In this document: in pieces, positions 25,603 through 39,000 of the stretch
How positions within the stretch are numbered: position 1 is the stretch's first letter
Layout of the letters: each line of letters opens with the position of its first letter
Assembly: GCA_015501585.1 (NCBI GenBank)
Contig: JADNRY010000119.1
Location: forward strand, 121,903 to 185,902
Source of the DNA: Rhodocollybia butyracea
Taxonomy: Eukaryota; Basidiomycota; Agaricomycetes; Agaricales; Omphalotaceae
Direction of reading: 5' to 3'
DNA length: 64,000 nucleotides
Notes under the pieces: model-generated
Told to the model about the DNA's origin: nothing
Seen by the model: the letters and a program-made list of their open reading frames with translations, nothing else
Database searches by the model: none
Program-made: the position numbers and the translations under genes

Positions 25603-26746
25603 GGCAAGGAAGGTTACCAGAGTAAAAGAGACGGCTGACAGCCTTTCATGATGGCTGTTAAGATGGTGTATGCCTTATCGCGATAATCATGCGTAGTCAC
25701 GTTACTGATTGCCCAGTCCCGTGAATCGTGGTATGGCTTCCTCCTTCCTCCTATACCAGAAGTCAGGCCCAGGGCTTTAATTGCCACTGGGTATGCTTTC
25801 GACATCTGACACCTTGTGCGACTTTAGATCCCTCCGTGGCGGCTGGCCATCATAGCTGACGAGGCTTTGAGTATTTGGATGCATTTAAATAGAGTACTAA
25901 GGTGAGATGAGCCTGAGTCAACGTGGTGAATTGCTGACTGTGTACTTAAGTGGATACTGGTGAATAACTTGTGTCTATTTCTATCCTTCCCGTGTTATCC
26001 CAGATTTTAAATTTATCTTTTTATCCGTTTCCAATTAATTTTGCTAAAAAAAAATCGCACTTTTCAATGCATCTTTAGTACTTGATTTCCTAGTCCTTCC
26101 ACGTGCTCAAGGCCGTTCAAGTTGAGCTTTTTGTTCCTACGCTAATTTTTTGGTACTCACTGACGACTTGTCACCGCTTGAACTTCAGTGCGATTGGGGG
26201 TCGATATCAGAACGAGTCATCGCGGCATTGCCTGGCAATGCCAAAGGTGGCAATCGGCTACCTCCCGTCATTCCGTGATTAGCAGCGGTATCGCCGTGTC
26301 TTTCAGCAGGGAGTCATTTATTGGTTGTTTGTTTAGCTCGGGTGTCCGAGTCACGACTGCTCTTCCCTTAATCTGGCTGGCTTCTTATTGCCAGAACTCC
26401 CAAGTCCATGGGCCATGGCTTTATTTAGGTAGACCATGATTAGCCAAAAATCTAGGGATACTTCTAAGCTTATGAGTGCTATATCAGTGGTACTCCATGA
26501 TATAGCTTTTGTTGATCAATTCAACCAGGGAAATTCATACCCGCGCTTTGCCCGGGCTATCGGATATACAAAAACGAGGGCATTCAGGACGAAAAGAAGC
26601 GTCATTCAAGTCCCACCGACTCAGTTGCAGGTTCTGTACTATCACAAAAGTGAGTTAAAATGCAAAACATATATGACATATGTTCTGCACTTCAAGTTTC
26701 TACCACCCTAAAAGAAGAGGTCTGATATCCAGGTCAAGCTTGATCC
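25603..26746. other. No supported gene
   Basis: About 1.1 kb between the HIT gene and the seven-helix gene; presumably promoter of both. No motif claimed. Confidence 0.4.
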
Positions 26747-28139
26747 ATGCCACTCTTTGAAGAAAGTAGCACTCTTACTACAATTGGCAAAAATGCACTA
26801 TCTACTCTTACTGGAGCTATTATAATGTGTGTTACATTTGGTTTGTTGTCATTTTCCCTAGACTTCGTCACGCATACTCACCAATGTCATAGGTGTCTAC
26901 ATAGCCGCTGCTGTTATAGCGTTGTATATCCTTAGGTAGGCGCCGCCAGCCAGCCTCATTGCATCCTGTTTCCAGTCGTTGGAACTCAGCCGCCTTCAAT
27001 GCAGTCAAAATGGTTTGCGGAAATGGCCAGTCCTAATTCTGTCCATTATCCAAATCATTCTTATTCTGGCTTCTATCTTGCAAGCTGTCGATGTGAATGC
27101 ATATTTACTGGACCTATTGTTTCATGTTTTGGCCGATTCCAAACTGGATTTCAACCAAGATCTGGAGGATAGAATGGCTGCCTTTGACGTTCAAAGCAAA
27201 ATTTGGGTTGGAATCCAGGGAGGTCCTGGGGTTCTCAGTGCTAGTAAACTCCCTACTTGATTTGTTCTCAAACCTGAAGGAATTTTTTCTTCTGCCAATA
27301 TAGCTTCTACTCGGCGACACTGTTGTACTTTGGAGAGCTTGGGCATTGTGGGAGTACCATACTGCGGTTCAATGGATGTTGGTAATCTTAGGTATATCCA
27401 ATGGAGGTATGGACTTGAAATAGTTTTGCAAACCCGCAGGATCTGTTCTGAATGACCGTACTTTTAGTGATAATCATCGGGGAGCGGTTCTCTGGCCCCT
27501 CTATGTTGGCGCACCTGGATATTACTGATCCCATTCTGCTTCTCATCTGTCAAAACTTCTATTTTTTATTCTCGATTGCGTTAAATATTCTGGCTACTGT
27601 GCTCATTGCATACAAAACCTGGTGAGTACTAAGCAGGGCACATCGGAAGTTCTATCAAGGTTTGATCAAGGTAGTATCTAACTCATCGCAATAATTCGTA
27701 GGGTCCACTCAAATGCGAGGCCCTGGCATGCTGATCAGCATAGTACTCAAGATTATAGTACTAAGCTCTCACCATCCTTAAATGTGCTTGTCTTTTTAGT
27801 CGAGTCAGGAACTGCCTTTTGCATTTTCCAGGTAAGGACTTTATTAATTATACAATATACCGCACGTATAACTAGAAGGACTCTAGGCTGGATATTGCAC
27901 ACTAGGCATACTTGCTTCATCCCCAGCTTTTGCTGGTGTACCCTCCCTGGCAGCCGTTTCCGCTATTGTTTATGATTTGTCCGTGATGGTAGTCGTAAGT
28001 GGATCGGTTGAATGAAGACCAAGTTGTTGCTGAGTTATCCTTGTTGTTATAGGGTTTTTACCCCATATCAGTAACAATAGTGTCTCATCTGATGCTCTAT
28101 CGTGGGGCAAGTCAATATCCAGCGCAGGGGCTGGAATAA
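26747..28139 (+). CDS. Seven-helix integral membrane protein of the basidiomycete 'GDTVVxWRAW' type
   Basis: Multi-exon plus-strand gene. Blocks in order: N-terminal segment from the ATG at 26747; a helix 'LTNVIGVYIAAAVIALYIL'; 'WPVLILSIIQIILILASIL'; 'LLLGDTVVLWRAWALWEYH' (near 27305-27360); 'LNILATVLIAYKTW' (near 27580-27622); 'LNVLVFLVESGTAFCIF'; 'GVPSLAAVSAIVYDLSVMVV'; and after a clear intron (about 27988-28050) 'GFYPISVTIVSHLMLYRG' up to the stop at 28137-28139. The GDTVV.WRAW and VESG blocks recur in a large basidiomycete family of multi-pass membrane proteins with no assigned function. Around 27228-27300 the joining of two blocks needs a weak splice donor or implies a 4-nt frame error, and the first intron is also uncertain. 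It may therefore be slightly damaged. Confidence 0.6.
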
Positions 28140-28404
28140 GCTGTGAGGCTCGGAGCGATGCAGGTGGAATGGAAATTAAATGATGGCTAGTAACCTTCTA
28201 GATATGTACAACATATATAACGCATAGCTTGTCCCTGAAACATTAGCATGCCAGTAAGAAAGCCCTACAGCAGTCGAGAAGACTCACAATTCAACGCTCT
28301 CTGAGCTTACTTAGATCGACTGAAATTGTTCGTGGAAGGACACTTAAGAGAGCACATATAGAGATCAGCGCAAGTTCGGAATATCAACGCAACGTTTGAT
28401 TTCC

Positions 28405-30422
28405 TCATCTGGATAACAAGCTGCGCTGGCGCTCATTGACCTCTTCAAGACACCGACCACGTTCCCACTCCATAGGCACAAAGGTAATTGGGCACCCTTT
28501 CTCATTACCATATATCTATAGCGGGGGAAATCGTCAGCTCGCATAGATACTTACTACAGGACTTACCACAGGTACTAACGTAGTCAAAGGATCCAGCGTT
28601 CTGTTCGGGATTTCCCGCCCATCAACCTCATCCCCATGGTTGACTTCGTTTTCACGGTCATTCACTTCGTCCCATTGATCATGATCCAACGGAGCTCCCA
28701 TGTTACCAATGAATCGGCTTTCGGCAAAATTGGGCACGCTACGTGCAGAGATGATCGCATAGGACGAGTCTTTACCAGAGTATTGGCTGCTGTTAGTCGG
28801 GTTGGAGAAAGCCCGAAGGTTAAGGACAAAACGATTTATCAGAAGATTCGGTAGGCTGGAAGGCATAAAAGTATATTGAGCTGGCAAGTAAAGCACGAGC
28901 AGTATACATACACGCCAAGAAAAGCGGTGACGATAAGCGCAACTGGCTCCCCCGCATTCGATATCTATAAATAGTCCAAGAGACATCTGAGACATCTTCC
29001 AAAACGAGATGGGAGGGTAACTTACTATGCCACCCGAAAAGACAGAGCGCTGGATCGGAAGGAAAATCGAACGAAGTCGAATGAAATTCTTCATAACTGT
29101 AGTCTATACGGGAAGGCAACTTACTATGCCACTTGAGAAGACAGAGTGCTGCCACATTGAAGGTTGGAAAGGACAACGCGTAAGCCAAACATGACTTACC
29201 AATGCAAAAGCAGCTTCGATACCTGAAGTTATAAATAAGGTGCTAGCAATAGGCAAGACTGCAGTGTTTGAGGCTGTGACAGAAACAACAAGAAAGAACT
29301 TACAAGAAGTACAGAGTACCTATTTATAAATGTGCGATGATGACCAGCCTTGCGATATCACGATAGTTCACTCACCGTCACGCAGGATGACCTCGGCGAC
29401 GCTACTGATACCAGATGTTCTCAACTGCATTATGTGATGAGCTGTTGGAATTAGAGTCAAGATAAAGATAACGCTGTCGAAAGTCAATCCGAAGAAAGGA
29501 GCAACAATGTACACTTGGATGTGGATCAGTCGATCCAGGCTAATTTAGCTAATGGATGATCCAAACGCTCACAGCTGATAACGAAAGTCAATATAATGAA
29601 TACTCACATACAGGAGGCAGGAATGGCGTGGACATACTGACATTTGAAACTGACGGCTTGACCCACTCCCAGAACATCGCGAGAATAGCTCCGTATGTGT
29701 TCCTTTGCTGGTGGTTACTGTAAATGAGAGCTGCTCCTACCGTAGCAGAAAATAGATGTTGTAGTAGTTCAAATAGATGCACAAGAGGCGTACCATGAAA
29801 GCACCAACAATGCCTACGATAATGAACGGGCTTAGCAGAATAAGTAGTGATCGCTTCCGACCGAAAACCGCGTAAACCCTCAGAATGAAAAGTACTACAA
29901 CAAATAACTTTCCGTCAAGGTGTTTCATTGGGGAATAAAAATGACATACGTTTAGCCGCTGCGCCAGCAACGCAGGCAAAGACGAACGCCGTAAAATTAA
30001 GATGTCTACACCTGACCACGATCTCTGTCAAGCAGGCAAGCACACAACTCGGAAGGGCAAATGAAACCTTGTATCCGTCATGTTTCCTGGGAGGAATGTG
30101 ACCAGTTGCATAACCACACACGATAGAAAGCTGTAGCGACTGAAAAGAAATGTCATAGAGCTGACGGTCAGTCGCCTGGACCATACCGATCGGACTTCGG
30201 TAGGGAGTGTGAGGAAGAAGTCGTAGACCCATAAAACTGTGGTTCGGAGCATGAGACGGGTGTTCCCTCTCTGGAAAGGATAATCTCACCGTAAGCAGAT
30301 AAACATATGTAGCTGTTCAACAACCTATGGTATCAACGCGACATAAGTATGTTCACGCAAGCTTCAATTATTTGTCCAACATACCCGACTCGAAAGTCAG
30401 CGGTGGCCGAATAATCTGACAT
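28405..30422 (-). CDS. DUF6533-domain seven-helix membrane protein, paralog 2
   Basis: Start ATG at 30420-30422 ('MSDYSATADFRV'). The DUF6533 block 'VLWVYDFFLTLPTEVRSVWSR' lies near 30250-30180 after a short exon encoding 'LLNSYICLSAY'. Later blocks are 'LFILRVYAVFGRKRSLLILL' (near 29890), 'SVAEVILRDG' (near 29395) followed by 'TLYFL', and 'RFVLNLRAFSNPTNSSQYSG' (near 28835). The last exon, entered after 'LVPV' via an intron at about 28505-28556, ends 'EVNERQRSLLSR' at 28405. It is the clear paralog of the gene at 7644-9644, with the same exon plan. A local duplication of ~60 bp near 29040-29150 repeats 'LFGWHSKLPSH'. Ligand and role are unknown. Confidence 0.7.
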
Positions 30423-31302
30423 AGTGGAGAAAAAGTAGAGCGTTGATCACAAGATATACTTGCATCCGGCGCCAGTGACCAGGTATCCTCGAGTTCCCCT
30501 GATATTCTCGCTGCCACGGCGGTTGATGCAGTTGATACAGTCTCTTTGGATCCGGTGTTCAACGCTCAGCTCTTGGATCATGCCGTGCAATGATTCCTTC
30601 CTCCGTATATACTCCTTCGCTGGTCACACTACCTGCACGTTGTTGCCTACACAATCGAACAGTAACCGAGGATTCAGAGAAAAAAAATGAGCAGCTCTGT
30701 CAGCCTCTGGTTGTATGGTAGACTCTCTTCGTGCTCTCGAATACTTCTTCCTCCCCGAACCATTCGCACTGGCTCTCAGATGCGATCTTGCAAGTGCGGC
30801 GAGGAAAAGCGGGTTTGTCATATGCATCATCGATTGTGCTGTGCTGTGCACGATTTCAAGAATAAAGGTGTAACGGTTGGGAGCTATAGCCGTATTCCGA
30901 GTCATGGGTTCTTAGAGGTGAATATGTATGGTCTAGGTGTTTCGCTCCGGGATGACCAGAGATACTTATTTACATCTCATCTCCCGGCAGGGTCATGGTC
31001 GGGACGCTCCAAGATCGCAGCCGCATGTGTACTGGTTCGCTATATAGAGCGTAAGTTGTACTCGTCTGCACCTATAATCACTAGCGCATGGATCCGATAC
31101 CCCACGGCCCAATCTCAGACCTCAGGTTTGTGAGGTAGAAATCCGTTGGTAACTGACGAGCCTTCTTGCGTGTGTTGAAATTCGTGGTTTGGAAGGAAAT
31201 GTACGTGGTGCACGCGGATACATCGATATAGTCTGTACTTGTTTTGTTAGCTTAAACAAAGCAGATAGGTAGGACCCGGTGAATTAGCACGACATGTAGT
31301 TA
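30423..31302. other. No supported gene
   Basis: Holds the upstream region of the DUF6533 paralog 2. ORFs of up to 148 codons on both strands show no recognisable domain. Confidence 0.4.
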
Positions 31303-32387
31303 CTATTGTTTCAACTTTTTCTGCTTCTTAACATTACGCATCTCTGCCTCTTCTTCCTTTTTCCGTTTCTTCGTCTCCTTCTCTAATTTCTTCGCCTTGA
31401 CGGTTTCCTGGTTTTTCCGGGGCGAAGCAGGCGGAGGAGGTTGTGAAGGTGGTGGATCTACATCCATCTTATCATCATCAACATCGTCAACTTCAGCCGC
31501 GTCAGTAGTGGACCCGAACGCCACAAAACGATGTTTAAGAAGTTCTTTGGGATATGAGAAACGCGGTGGATTCTGTGTTAGTATGGATTGCTGTGCATCC
31601 TCGGCAGGCGACGGTTTCGGAGGTTGTGTTGCGACGACGAGATGACGCGTGACGGTTCTGGGAGCTGTAAAAAATCGTGATTGAGAATTCTGTGCGTGGT
31701 AAATTTTTAAGACACGAACCGATATAAAATTCTCCAGGCTTCTTCTTCCTCGGAAGTAAACACGTCAATCCTTTCATTTCATCGCCTCCAACGGCAGCAG
31801 CAGGATCGTTCGAGTCGTCCATTATCATTTGACCGACTTCAACTCCATCAACCTCAGTAGCATTGGACGATGAGCCTGAGCCTGAACCAAGATTCCACAC
31901 ATCGTAGCTTTCGTGCTTTCGATTCAATGTACCGACTTTGGTGTTCTTTTTACTCGAAAAAGGCTCTGGCAAATCAATAGCGAGGTTTTCCAAGTGTTTT
32001 GGTTTCAGCTGGACAGAATAAAACCATCAGTACGAGAGTGAATAAACTCAGTAAGTTCTAAAAACTGACGCCACTGGGAACCCTGATAACCCATAATTCA
32101 AGCTCGGACTTTTTGAACGTATCCCAGTCCCATTCGTCTCCGAGTCCGTTGTCTCCTACATTTTCAATCATAACCATTCCTTCTGGCGGTTTATATGCCC
32201 ATGTCGGATCATCCTCTGGTCGTGACTGAGGTTCCGAAATTGTGCCGCTCTTGGCTGCTTTCGAACGACTTTTCGTCTTTGTTTTCGTCTCTTTCGTCTT
32301 TGACTTCTTCTCTTTCAGTTTAGCGGTGATCTGAGAAGGAGATGGCAGAGAACTGGAGCTCGAGCTGGACGAGTCTGAATCCGACAT
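31303..32387 (-). CDS. RPA34: RNA polymerase I subunit A34.5-like protein
   Basis: Three exons: 32387-32070, 32008-31720 and 31664-31303, with introns GTCAGT..CAG (61 nt) and GTTCGT..CAG (55 nt), giving about 322 residues. The N terminus is serine- and lysine-rich. The core 'WDTFKKSELELWVIRVPSG' followed by 'LKPKHLENLAIDLP' fits the A34.5 family, where a 'LW.IR.P' strand pairs with A49 to form the dimerisation module of Pol I. The C terminus is a long basic tail ending 'KNVKKQKKLKQ'. A34.5 with A49 supports Pol I initiation and elongation on rDNA in the nucleolus. It diverges from the THI20-like gene across only 122 bp. Decayed copies of part of this gene occur at 12310-12815. Identification is by motif and architecture. 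Confidence 0.75.
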
Positions 32388-32509
32388 GACCGTGTAGAAG
32401 GAAATTTTAAGCGCCCTTCTTGTGGATAAGCGCGCGCGCCCAAGTTTCGTTGCATCTCTAATCATCTCCGTAATCAAGCTCTTCCTTCTGGATCTTATCG
32501 CCTTCTTTT
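32388..32509. promoter_or_regulatory. Short divergent promoter between RPA34.5 and THI20-like genes
   Basis: Only 122 bp separate the two start codons, so both transcripts must start in this gap or inside the opposite gene's leader. It contains a GC-rich 'ggataagcgcgcgcgcc' run. Similar 'ataagcgc.c.caag' phrases occur upstream of F-box copy 1 (16199) and at 1421 and 14156. No classical thiamine-regulatory site was identified. Confidence 0.55.
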
Positions 32510-34688
32510 ATGGACAAACTATTAGCTAATCAGCCAGCTGTCTTGACTATCGCTGGATCAGATTCCAGTGGCGGCGCAGGCATCCAAGTGGGCATATCCA
32601 CTACGCGTTAATATCTCTGGCCACTCAATTTTTGGACTTTTTTCAAGGCCGATTTAAAAACTTTTGCAGCTCATGGATGCTACGGAACCAGCGCGATAAC
32701 GGCCTTGACAGCGCAGAATACAAAGGGAGTGCAACATGTTTTCCCTTCTTCTCCAGAGTTTTTGACTCAACAGGTAATTTTCTCCAAAAATCTGATTTCG
32801 ACACATATGTAAGCTAATTGGCACAGTTATCCTCCATTCTCGACGACATTGACGTCAAAGCTATGAAAACTGGGATGCTATTCGATGAAAAAGTAGCTCA
32901 AGCAGCGATTCATACCCTTAAAACACATTATGCTTCAGCATCCTCACTACCGCCCCTCGTCTGCGATCCGGTCTGCGTAAGCACTTCAGGTCATACGCTA
33001 TTGGATCCAAACGCCATCGATACGATCATCAGAGAGCTATTTCCCTTGGCCACTCTGATAACACCCAACAAGGCGGAGGCGGAACTGTTGCTTTCGCGCG
33101 AGGCTCGGAAGTCTTCGCGTCAAATAGAGACCGTCGAGGATATGCTTTTGGCGGCGGAAGATCTGTTGTCGTTTGGCTCTAAAGCTGTCCTACTCAAAGG
33201 CGGACATCTCACTGCTTCGGTAGACGACGTTCGCCGAGTAGCGCGGGCTCATCCGGAGATTGAGGTCGTCCGAGATGGTTTACTTATGAGCGATGAGGAG
33301 AATATGGAGATTCTTCGCGTCAATTGCGGTGCGGGTGGCGATAGTTCTGCTCTTTCGAGCTGTGAACTCGTTGTAGATGTTTTACACGAAAGCTCTGGAA
33401 GTACGAGCGCGAGGCGGACTATGATCCTCTGCCGTTCTCGTATCGAGTCAACCAGTACTCATGGTACAGGATGTACGCTCAGTGCAGCAATTGCGGCTAG
33501 GCTGGCTTCAGGCTCTGATCGTACGTCGCGATTGCTTCCTTGATCATCATCATCTAATCCATCTGCAGTGGCCAACGCTGTCCGTTTTGCAACGCGGTAC
33601 ACTCACCTCGGAATCGAGACTGCAGATTCAACTATCGGACACGGACATGGGCCATTAAATCATTTCCATTCCATGCAACAGCTATTTGTACCGAGGTAAA
33701 CTCTTTTCTTCGCCATCATTCCCCCGCATCGCTGAGAAGTCCCTTTCCAGAATCACACCTACAAACCCGTACCCTCTATCATCGCTCTTCATTCGCAAAA
33801 CCAGTCGCGTCTGGAAAGCCTACGTAGAGCATGACTTCGTGAAGCTCCTGGGGAAAGGAACGCTCCCGAAGGAGAATTTTGTGCATTTCATCAGGTGTGT
33901 ATTCCCCGATTCCTTCGCCTCTAATCAACGTCAACGTTTAATCTTTTATAGACAGGATTACCTGTATTTAAGATACTACGCCCGGGCGTACGCGTGAGTC
34001 GCACACCCTCTTTCTTCCTAACTCTCTAATGATCTTTTCTCATAGTCTCCTCGCAGCGAAATCTTCTTCCTTCTCCGCTATTGGTTTGGCTACGCAAACG
34101 ATACTCAACGTCCTCAACGAAATCAACACTCATACCGCGTTTTGCGCCACCTTCGGTGTTTCTGAGGAGACATTGTTAACGCAAACCCCAGAGTCTCCTG
34201 CGACCGCAGCTTACGGAGCGTATCTCATTGACGTTGGGTTGAGAGGTAAGCGTTCATGCGTAACCGATTTCCAATCTTATCCAAAATAAACTCGTATTAG
34301 GCGATACAACGATGCTCCTCGTCGCTCTCCTATCCTGTTTGCTCGGCTATGGAGAGGTCGGATTGTGGTTGAAGAAAAACGCCCGGCCGACAATCGCGAC
34401 TCCTGGAAGCGACGACCGTTGGGTTATCCTTGAAGGCAACCCCTACCTTCAATGGATCGAAGATTATTCTGGAGAACGCTATCAGGGCGCGGTGAGAATG
34501 GGACTAGGTTCGCCTTCAGTGCTTCCCGTTCAGATCTTGAGTCCTAATAAGCTGTTACAGCTACCATCGAGGCTCGGGCTGCCGCAGACCCCCCTTCGAA
34601 ACACAGGCTTGAAGAGTGGTGCGCCGTATGGGAGAGGTGTACGGAGTTGGAGAAGGGGTTTTGGGATATGGCCATGAACCTATCGTAG
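32510..34688 (+). CDS. THI20: THI20-like HMP/HMP-phosphate kinase fused to a TENA/THI-4 domain
   Basis: About eight exons; the first junctions are 32510-32587, 32648-32773, 32827-33520 and 33569-33695. The kinase half starts 'VLTIAGSDSSGGAGIQ', the substrate and ATP loop of ThiD proteins, and continues with 'ADLKTFAAHGCYGTSAITAL', 'LVCDPVCVSTSGH', 'LITPNKAEAELLL', 'AVLLKGGH' and the catalytic 'STHGTGCTLSAAIAA', then 'STIGHGHGPLNHFH'. The second half reads 'WKAYVEHDFVKLLGKGTLP', 'FIRQDYLYLRYYARAYALL' and ends 'WERCTELEKGFWDMAMNLS', which is the TENA/THI-4 fold. In yeast, Thi20 phosphorylates hydroxymethylpyrimidine twice for thiamine synthesis, and its C-terminal domain has thiaminase II-type salvage activity. 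The reading frame is intact if the last intron uses the donor GTTCGC at about 34508; the earlier GTGAGA donor gives the wrong frame. Confidence 0.9.
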
Positions 34689-35000
34689 TCTATGGAATTG
34701 GTTTAGTAAGAGTGCCGGAAACCAAATAGTCGTGACGATGTTAGCGCAGAAGAATAAGAGAAAATAGGGACATGCAGGTAATATAAGTAAGCGTAGAGGC
34801 CATGACTAGTAGTGGTCTGATCTTGAATTCTGTTGCTAAACACTGAGTGCAGTAGTCGTCCCACAAGTAGTTGTATATATAGATTTCATGTACAACATTG
34901 GCTGTAGGTGGGGTGGGGGATCTACGGCAACGGATCTGTTCCTGTTGTGAGCTTATCCCCTCCTCTCACCATAGTCCCAGGGTAGATAGTGTATGTAGTA
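34689..35000. other. 3' flank of the THI20-like gene
   Basis: No gene seen. Ends at the TA target of the MITE at 35001. Confidence 0.4.
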
Positions 35001-35834
35001 CTAGGATCCGCACCGTAACCGTAAAATCTATGGTAGCTTACGGTATACGGTAGGACCGTAACCGTAACCATAAAGAGATCCAAAAAGGCTCTTACGGGTA
35101 TTATACGGTAAATTTACGGTATGCAGCTGTATATATTTCTAAGACCTAAAACTTGTATTCTACACATCTATATTAGCTTTCAATGTATGCTCAAGAAGTG
35201 GGAATGTTTACACCTGAGCTTTTGCCCTACGTCATTACACTTTGGACTTTATAACATGACATATTCTACCTATCTGACGTATGATACGTAGCGAATGAAC
35301 GCTCGAGAAAACTATCCTCTCTCTAAATCCCGATTTGGTCTTGCCTTATTAGGCTTGCCTAATGGCAGTTTTGACAGCGGCAAAGTCTCTGCGACGATTT
35401 GCTTCCGCTTTCCAGGTCCCTCTAACGAGGTTCTCGCATAAGCCGCAACCTCTTGAAGGGAGCTGCTTCAGGTCTACAGAGGACCATCTTAACAGTAAGC
35501 ATATAAATTCCCACAGTGAGCTGATCTGGTGAACAAAGCTTATACCAGTTTTTCCAGCACTGAGGGCTTGATTTTAAAAAGCAGACAGTTCTTTGCAGCC
35601 CAAATACCATTGGTAGCATTCACGTGAATAAAAATCAATCTAGACAACCTCCTTGCCATCCATGGCATTGGCTTCTGAGTATTTTTACGGGCCGTATGGT
35701 ACCTGTATACTGCCGTACATATACAGTCAGTACCGTAACCGTAACTGTAGATTAGCTTTGGGATCCTTATATGGCGTGGTTATGGGTACCCATAACCATA
35801 AACCGTATTATACAGTTACGGTGCGGATCCCTAG
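35001..35834. mobile_element. TA-flanked MITE with 'accgtaacc' subterminal repeats, 834 bp
   Basis: The left end 'ctaggatccgcaccgtaac' and right end 'gttacggtgcggatccctag' are inverted repeats differing by one inserted base. A TA dinucleotide lies on each side (34999-35000 and 35835-35836), as expected for a Tc1/mariner-type target duplication. Several copies of 'accgtaacc' or 'accataa' lie just inside both ends. No transposase is encoded, so it would need one in trans. Confidence 0.7.
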
Positions 35835-36076
35835 TATGTACCAATACTGGAGTAATCTCTGGATCTGGCATTCAGCTCTTGGATCAGGCCCCCGGAAGCT
35901 CACCCAAACCCCTGTCCGGGCTGGGGCTGTAAACTACGCTATGATTTCCACCTAAAATACACTATAACGGACAAGGCTGGTCATGTGAATTCAAAAAAAT
36001 CGGTAAAAATTCCAAAAGAATTCTACATGCTTCTACACGCTCTCTACGTGCTACTACAGGTTATAGCCAACTCTAA

Positions 36077-39000
36077 TCACTGGTTCCGAGCTGGAATTTT
36101 AATCTTCAGGACAGGTAGATTTTTCAACACCTCCTTTGCTTCTTGCTTTTGAAATATCCACCATCTTTGCGCTGCCTGATCATTCAACTTCATTGCTGCA
36201 AGAGAACCGGCAAGGGTGTCTGGGCCTAGATGATAAAGAATATTTGCAGCTGGAGCATGTGTATGCAAGTGATACTTCTGACCAGGCACCAAGCATGAGA
36301 ATTGAGGAGGAGCCTGAGACTTGTCACCTTCTGAATCAATATCATCTATGTCAGTGTCATCCTCATTGAGCATAACCTGAAGGCTGATTAACACAATTCT
36401 GATTAATAGAGGGCAGACTAACCATTGGTATACCCAAGGGAAGAAAAACACAAAGTGACAAATATGACAATCCCAAAAGGTCCGTTGCATTAGGCAGTGA
36501 GCTATAGCAAGAGCTTTGCCCTTTCTTGTGAATGTCCAAGACTTGCCCAATGTACATGTGCTTGGCTGTTCTCATAAGAATAAAGGTGTTTGGCACAAGA
36601 GGGTAAATAGTTGAGATGTTTCTTGAACCAAGGTTTGGCAGGACTACAATATGATCAGCATAAGTGTAACATTGGGCCTTGGCTTAGGTTGGCTTATAGA
36701 GTATGGACCTACCATTGATGGAACCTAGGGCTTGCTCAGAGGCCGGGTTCGATGGGTCGCATTCCGATTCAGGAACATGATGTAATCTGTTACAGATGAG
36801 CCAGACGTGACAATACATTAGCAGTTTATTGGTGCTAGCGGAGTACACCCGGGAGAATAACCATAAAGTCCATAACTATTATTTTTTCTGCTGGCATGCG
36901 CCGAATTTTTTTTACAAAGATAGAATGCTCTAGCTCTGTTTGTACGGTTTGTCATACTGAAAACCAGGCTCATACTTATTCATAAATAGTAGCATTTGAT
37001 ACACTAATACTTCTCTACAGGTATTTTACTTGGTTGTAATATGAGAGATTTATTTGTCTCTACAGTCTCTACGGTATGAAGGCCTGACCTGCATCCGAAC
37101 TGCAACTTGCAGTGGTCAATGTGTGTTTACCTGTGTTTACGGAAAATCCAGAATGGAATCGGTACGGGTGAATGAAATATATGTTTTGTACAATATTCTA
37201 TTATAATCATTGCAACGGGTACAGTGAAGTACAGCGAAGTACAGCGCTGCTTGACTGACAAATTGTTCACTAAAAATATGGCTAAGTTAATCAATTTTAC
37301 AATTTTATAGCTATCCGCTATTAGGCCTAATATCGGCCTAAGGCGTGTAACCGTACATTTTGACACTTTGACGTGTTATACAATGCAATAAGAGAGTTAT
37401 ACGGAGCCCGAGCGTGATAGCTGTTGCCGAGGCAAAGAATTTAACAATAATACTCAGCGAGCCGTGAAGGTACGCACACGAGCGTAGCCTAGAGCCAAGC
37501 TAGCGAGGATACCTGGGCTGCCCAGAGATGTAACGCTGGATCGTCAATCTAGTTATACCCAAGAGTGCATACTCTCTAAACTACAGGACATCTCGAAGCG
37601 GGATAAGTACTAAGCCAACGTGTTACTACGAGCTATGTTAAGATGTGGACTTTACAGTCTGTAACAATGGACCAGAACAAACCTGAGGAAACCATAGAGG
37701 TCTATTCGCAGCACCAGTTGTAACCGTGAGGACGGTAGAAACATGCTTAGCGGTCCTACGGAAAGCTACGCGCCGGGATAGCCTTGGCAAATCGAAACCT
37801 TTGATCTTAGAAATCATACACGGAAGGTCTTATCTGTTAAAGCCGACTATCGGGAATCACTTGTACATACTCAGCGCAGTTGCTCGAGGCTATCATAAGT
37901 GGTGTCGTTGGAAAACTAGACAACAGGCCTTCTCGAGAGAATGTTAATCACACTCAGGATGGACAGAACTATCCAAGGAATAGAATGAAACTCACCCAAG
38001 GGAAACCGGGCGGCGAGTGATCATGAAGCATAAAGGTACTCCGGACCCCGGAGAATTGTGGAGTAATCAGAGAAACCTCGCTCGGATCAAAACACTTTAA
38101 AACTATGTTAAATCCTCACAAAATCATATTTTACCTCTGATATATACCCAAGAATGGACTATTTCTTTATCGTGTGTACCATATATAGGCTGGAGTTTCC
38201 TTTCCGAGCCAGATTTCTCTGTTTCACTCTCTTTCCGTCTCTCTCCGTATCTGTTTCATCTATTTTTTGTATTAAACTCTCTCTACTCAGTATATAAGCC
38301 AGATATATTTATTCAATAAGACAAGTTTCTTGCCCTCGACTTGACTGCTAAGACCAGTGCTCTGTAGAACGTCCCCACGGGATCAGTAGTGTGACACCTC
38401 CTGACTTGGTTATCTTAAGAAAGTAATAAACTTCACGCGCTTCGCAAAGCCCATTTATATCTTGATCAAATTTAAGTGTGTAGAGTTCTCTCGAACTCCA
38501 GATCAACTCAAATCTAGTTGCTTCCTTAGAGGGGATGGCTTCTAGTAAGGGATTATTCAGCTCCAGAGTGAGGGTTCCTTAGTTGACTTCTTCACAAAGT
38601 TAGACAAGCCACTAAGATTGTGGTACGAGTTCCTAGTGATTAAGTTCACTCACAATATTGTAGCTTGGCCCAGAGTTTGGTCAAGGACTTTACAGCGTCA
38701 CAGCAGCTAGTGCCAGAGTTTGCCTAGGGTTGTTGACAAACCTCGAGATTACTATTCTAGCTAGAGCCAGAGTTTGCCTAGGAGAATCTTAGTTTTGTTG
38801 TATTGGCTTTGGTTTTGGTTAATTGATTTGGACATACACACCTGGTTCCCTCGTACACTCGTACACCCCAACTAGGCTTCTCTCGACTTAGTTCTAATAG
38901 TTGTCTAAGCTTAGTTACCCACGTTAGCGCTACAGTCTTGAACCTGGAGCAGTCGTGCGCGTACATCCGATATTACAAGACTTTCCCTCGGGGAATCTCT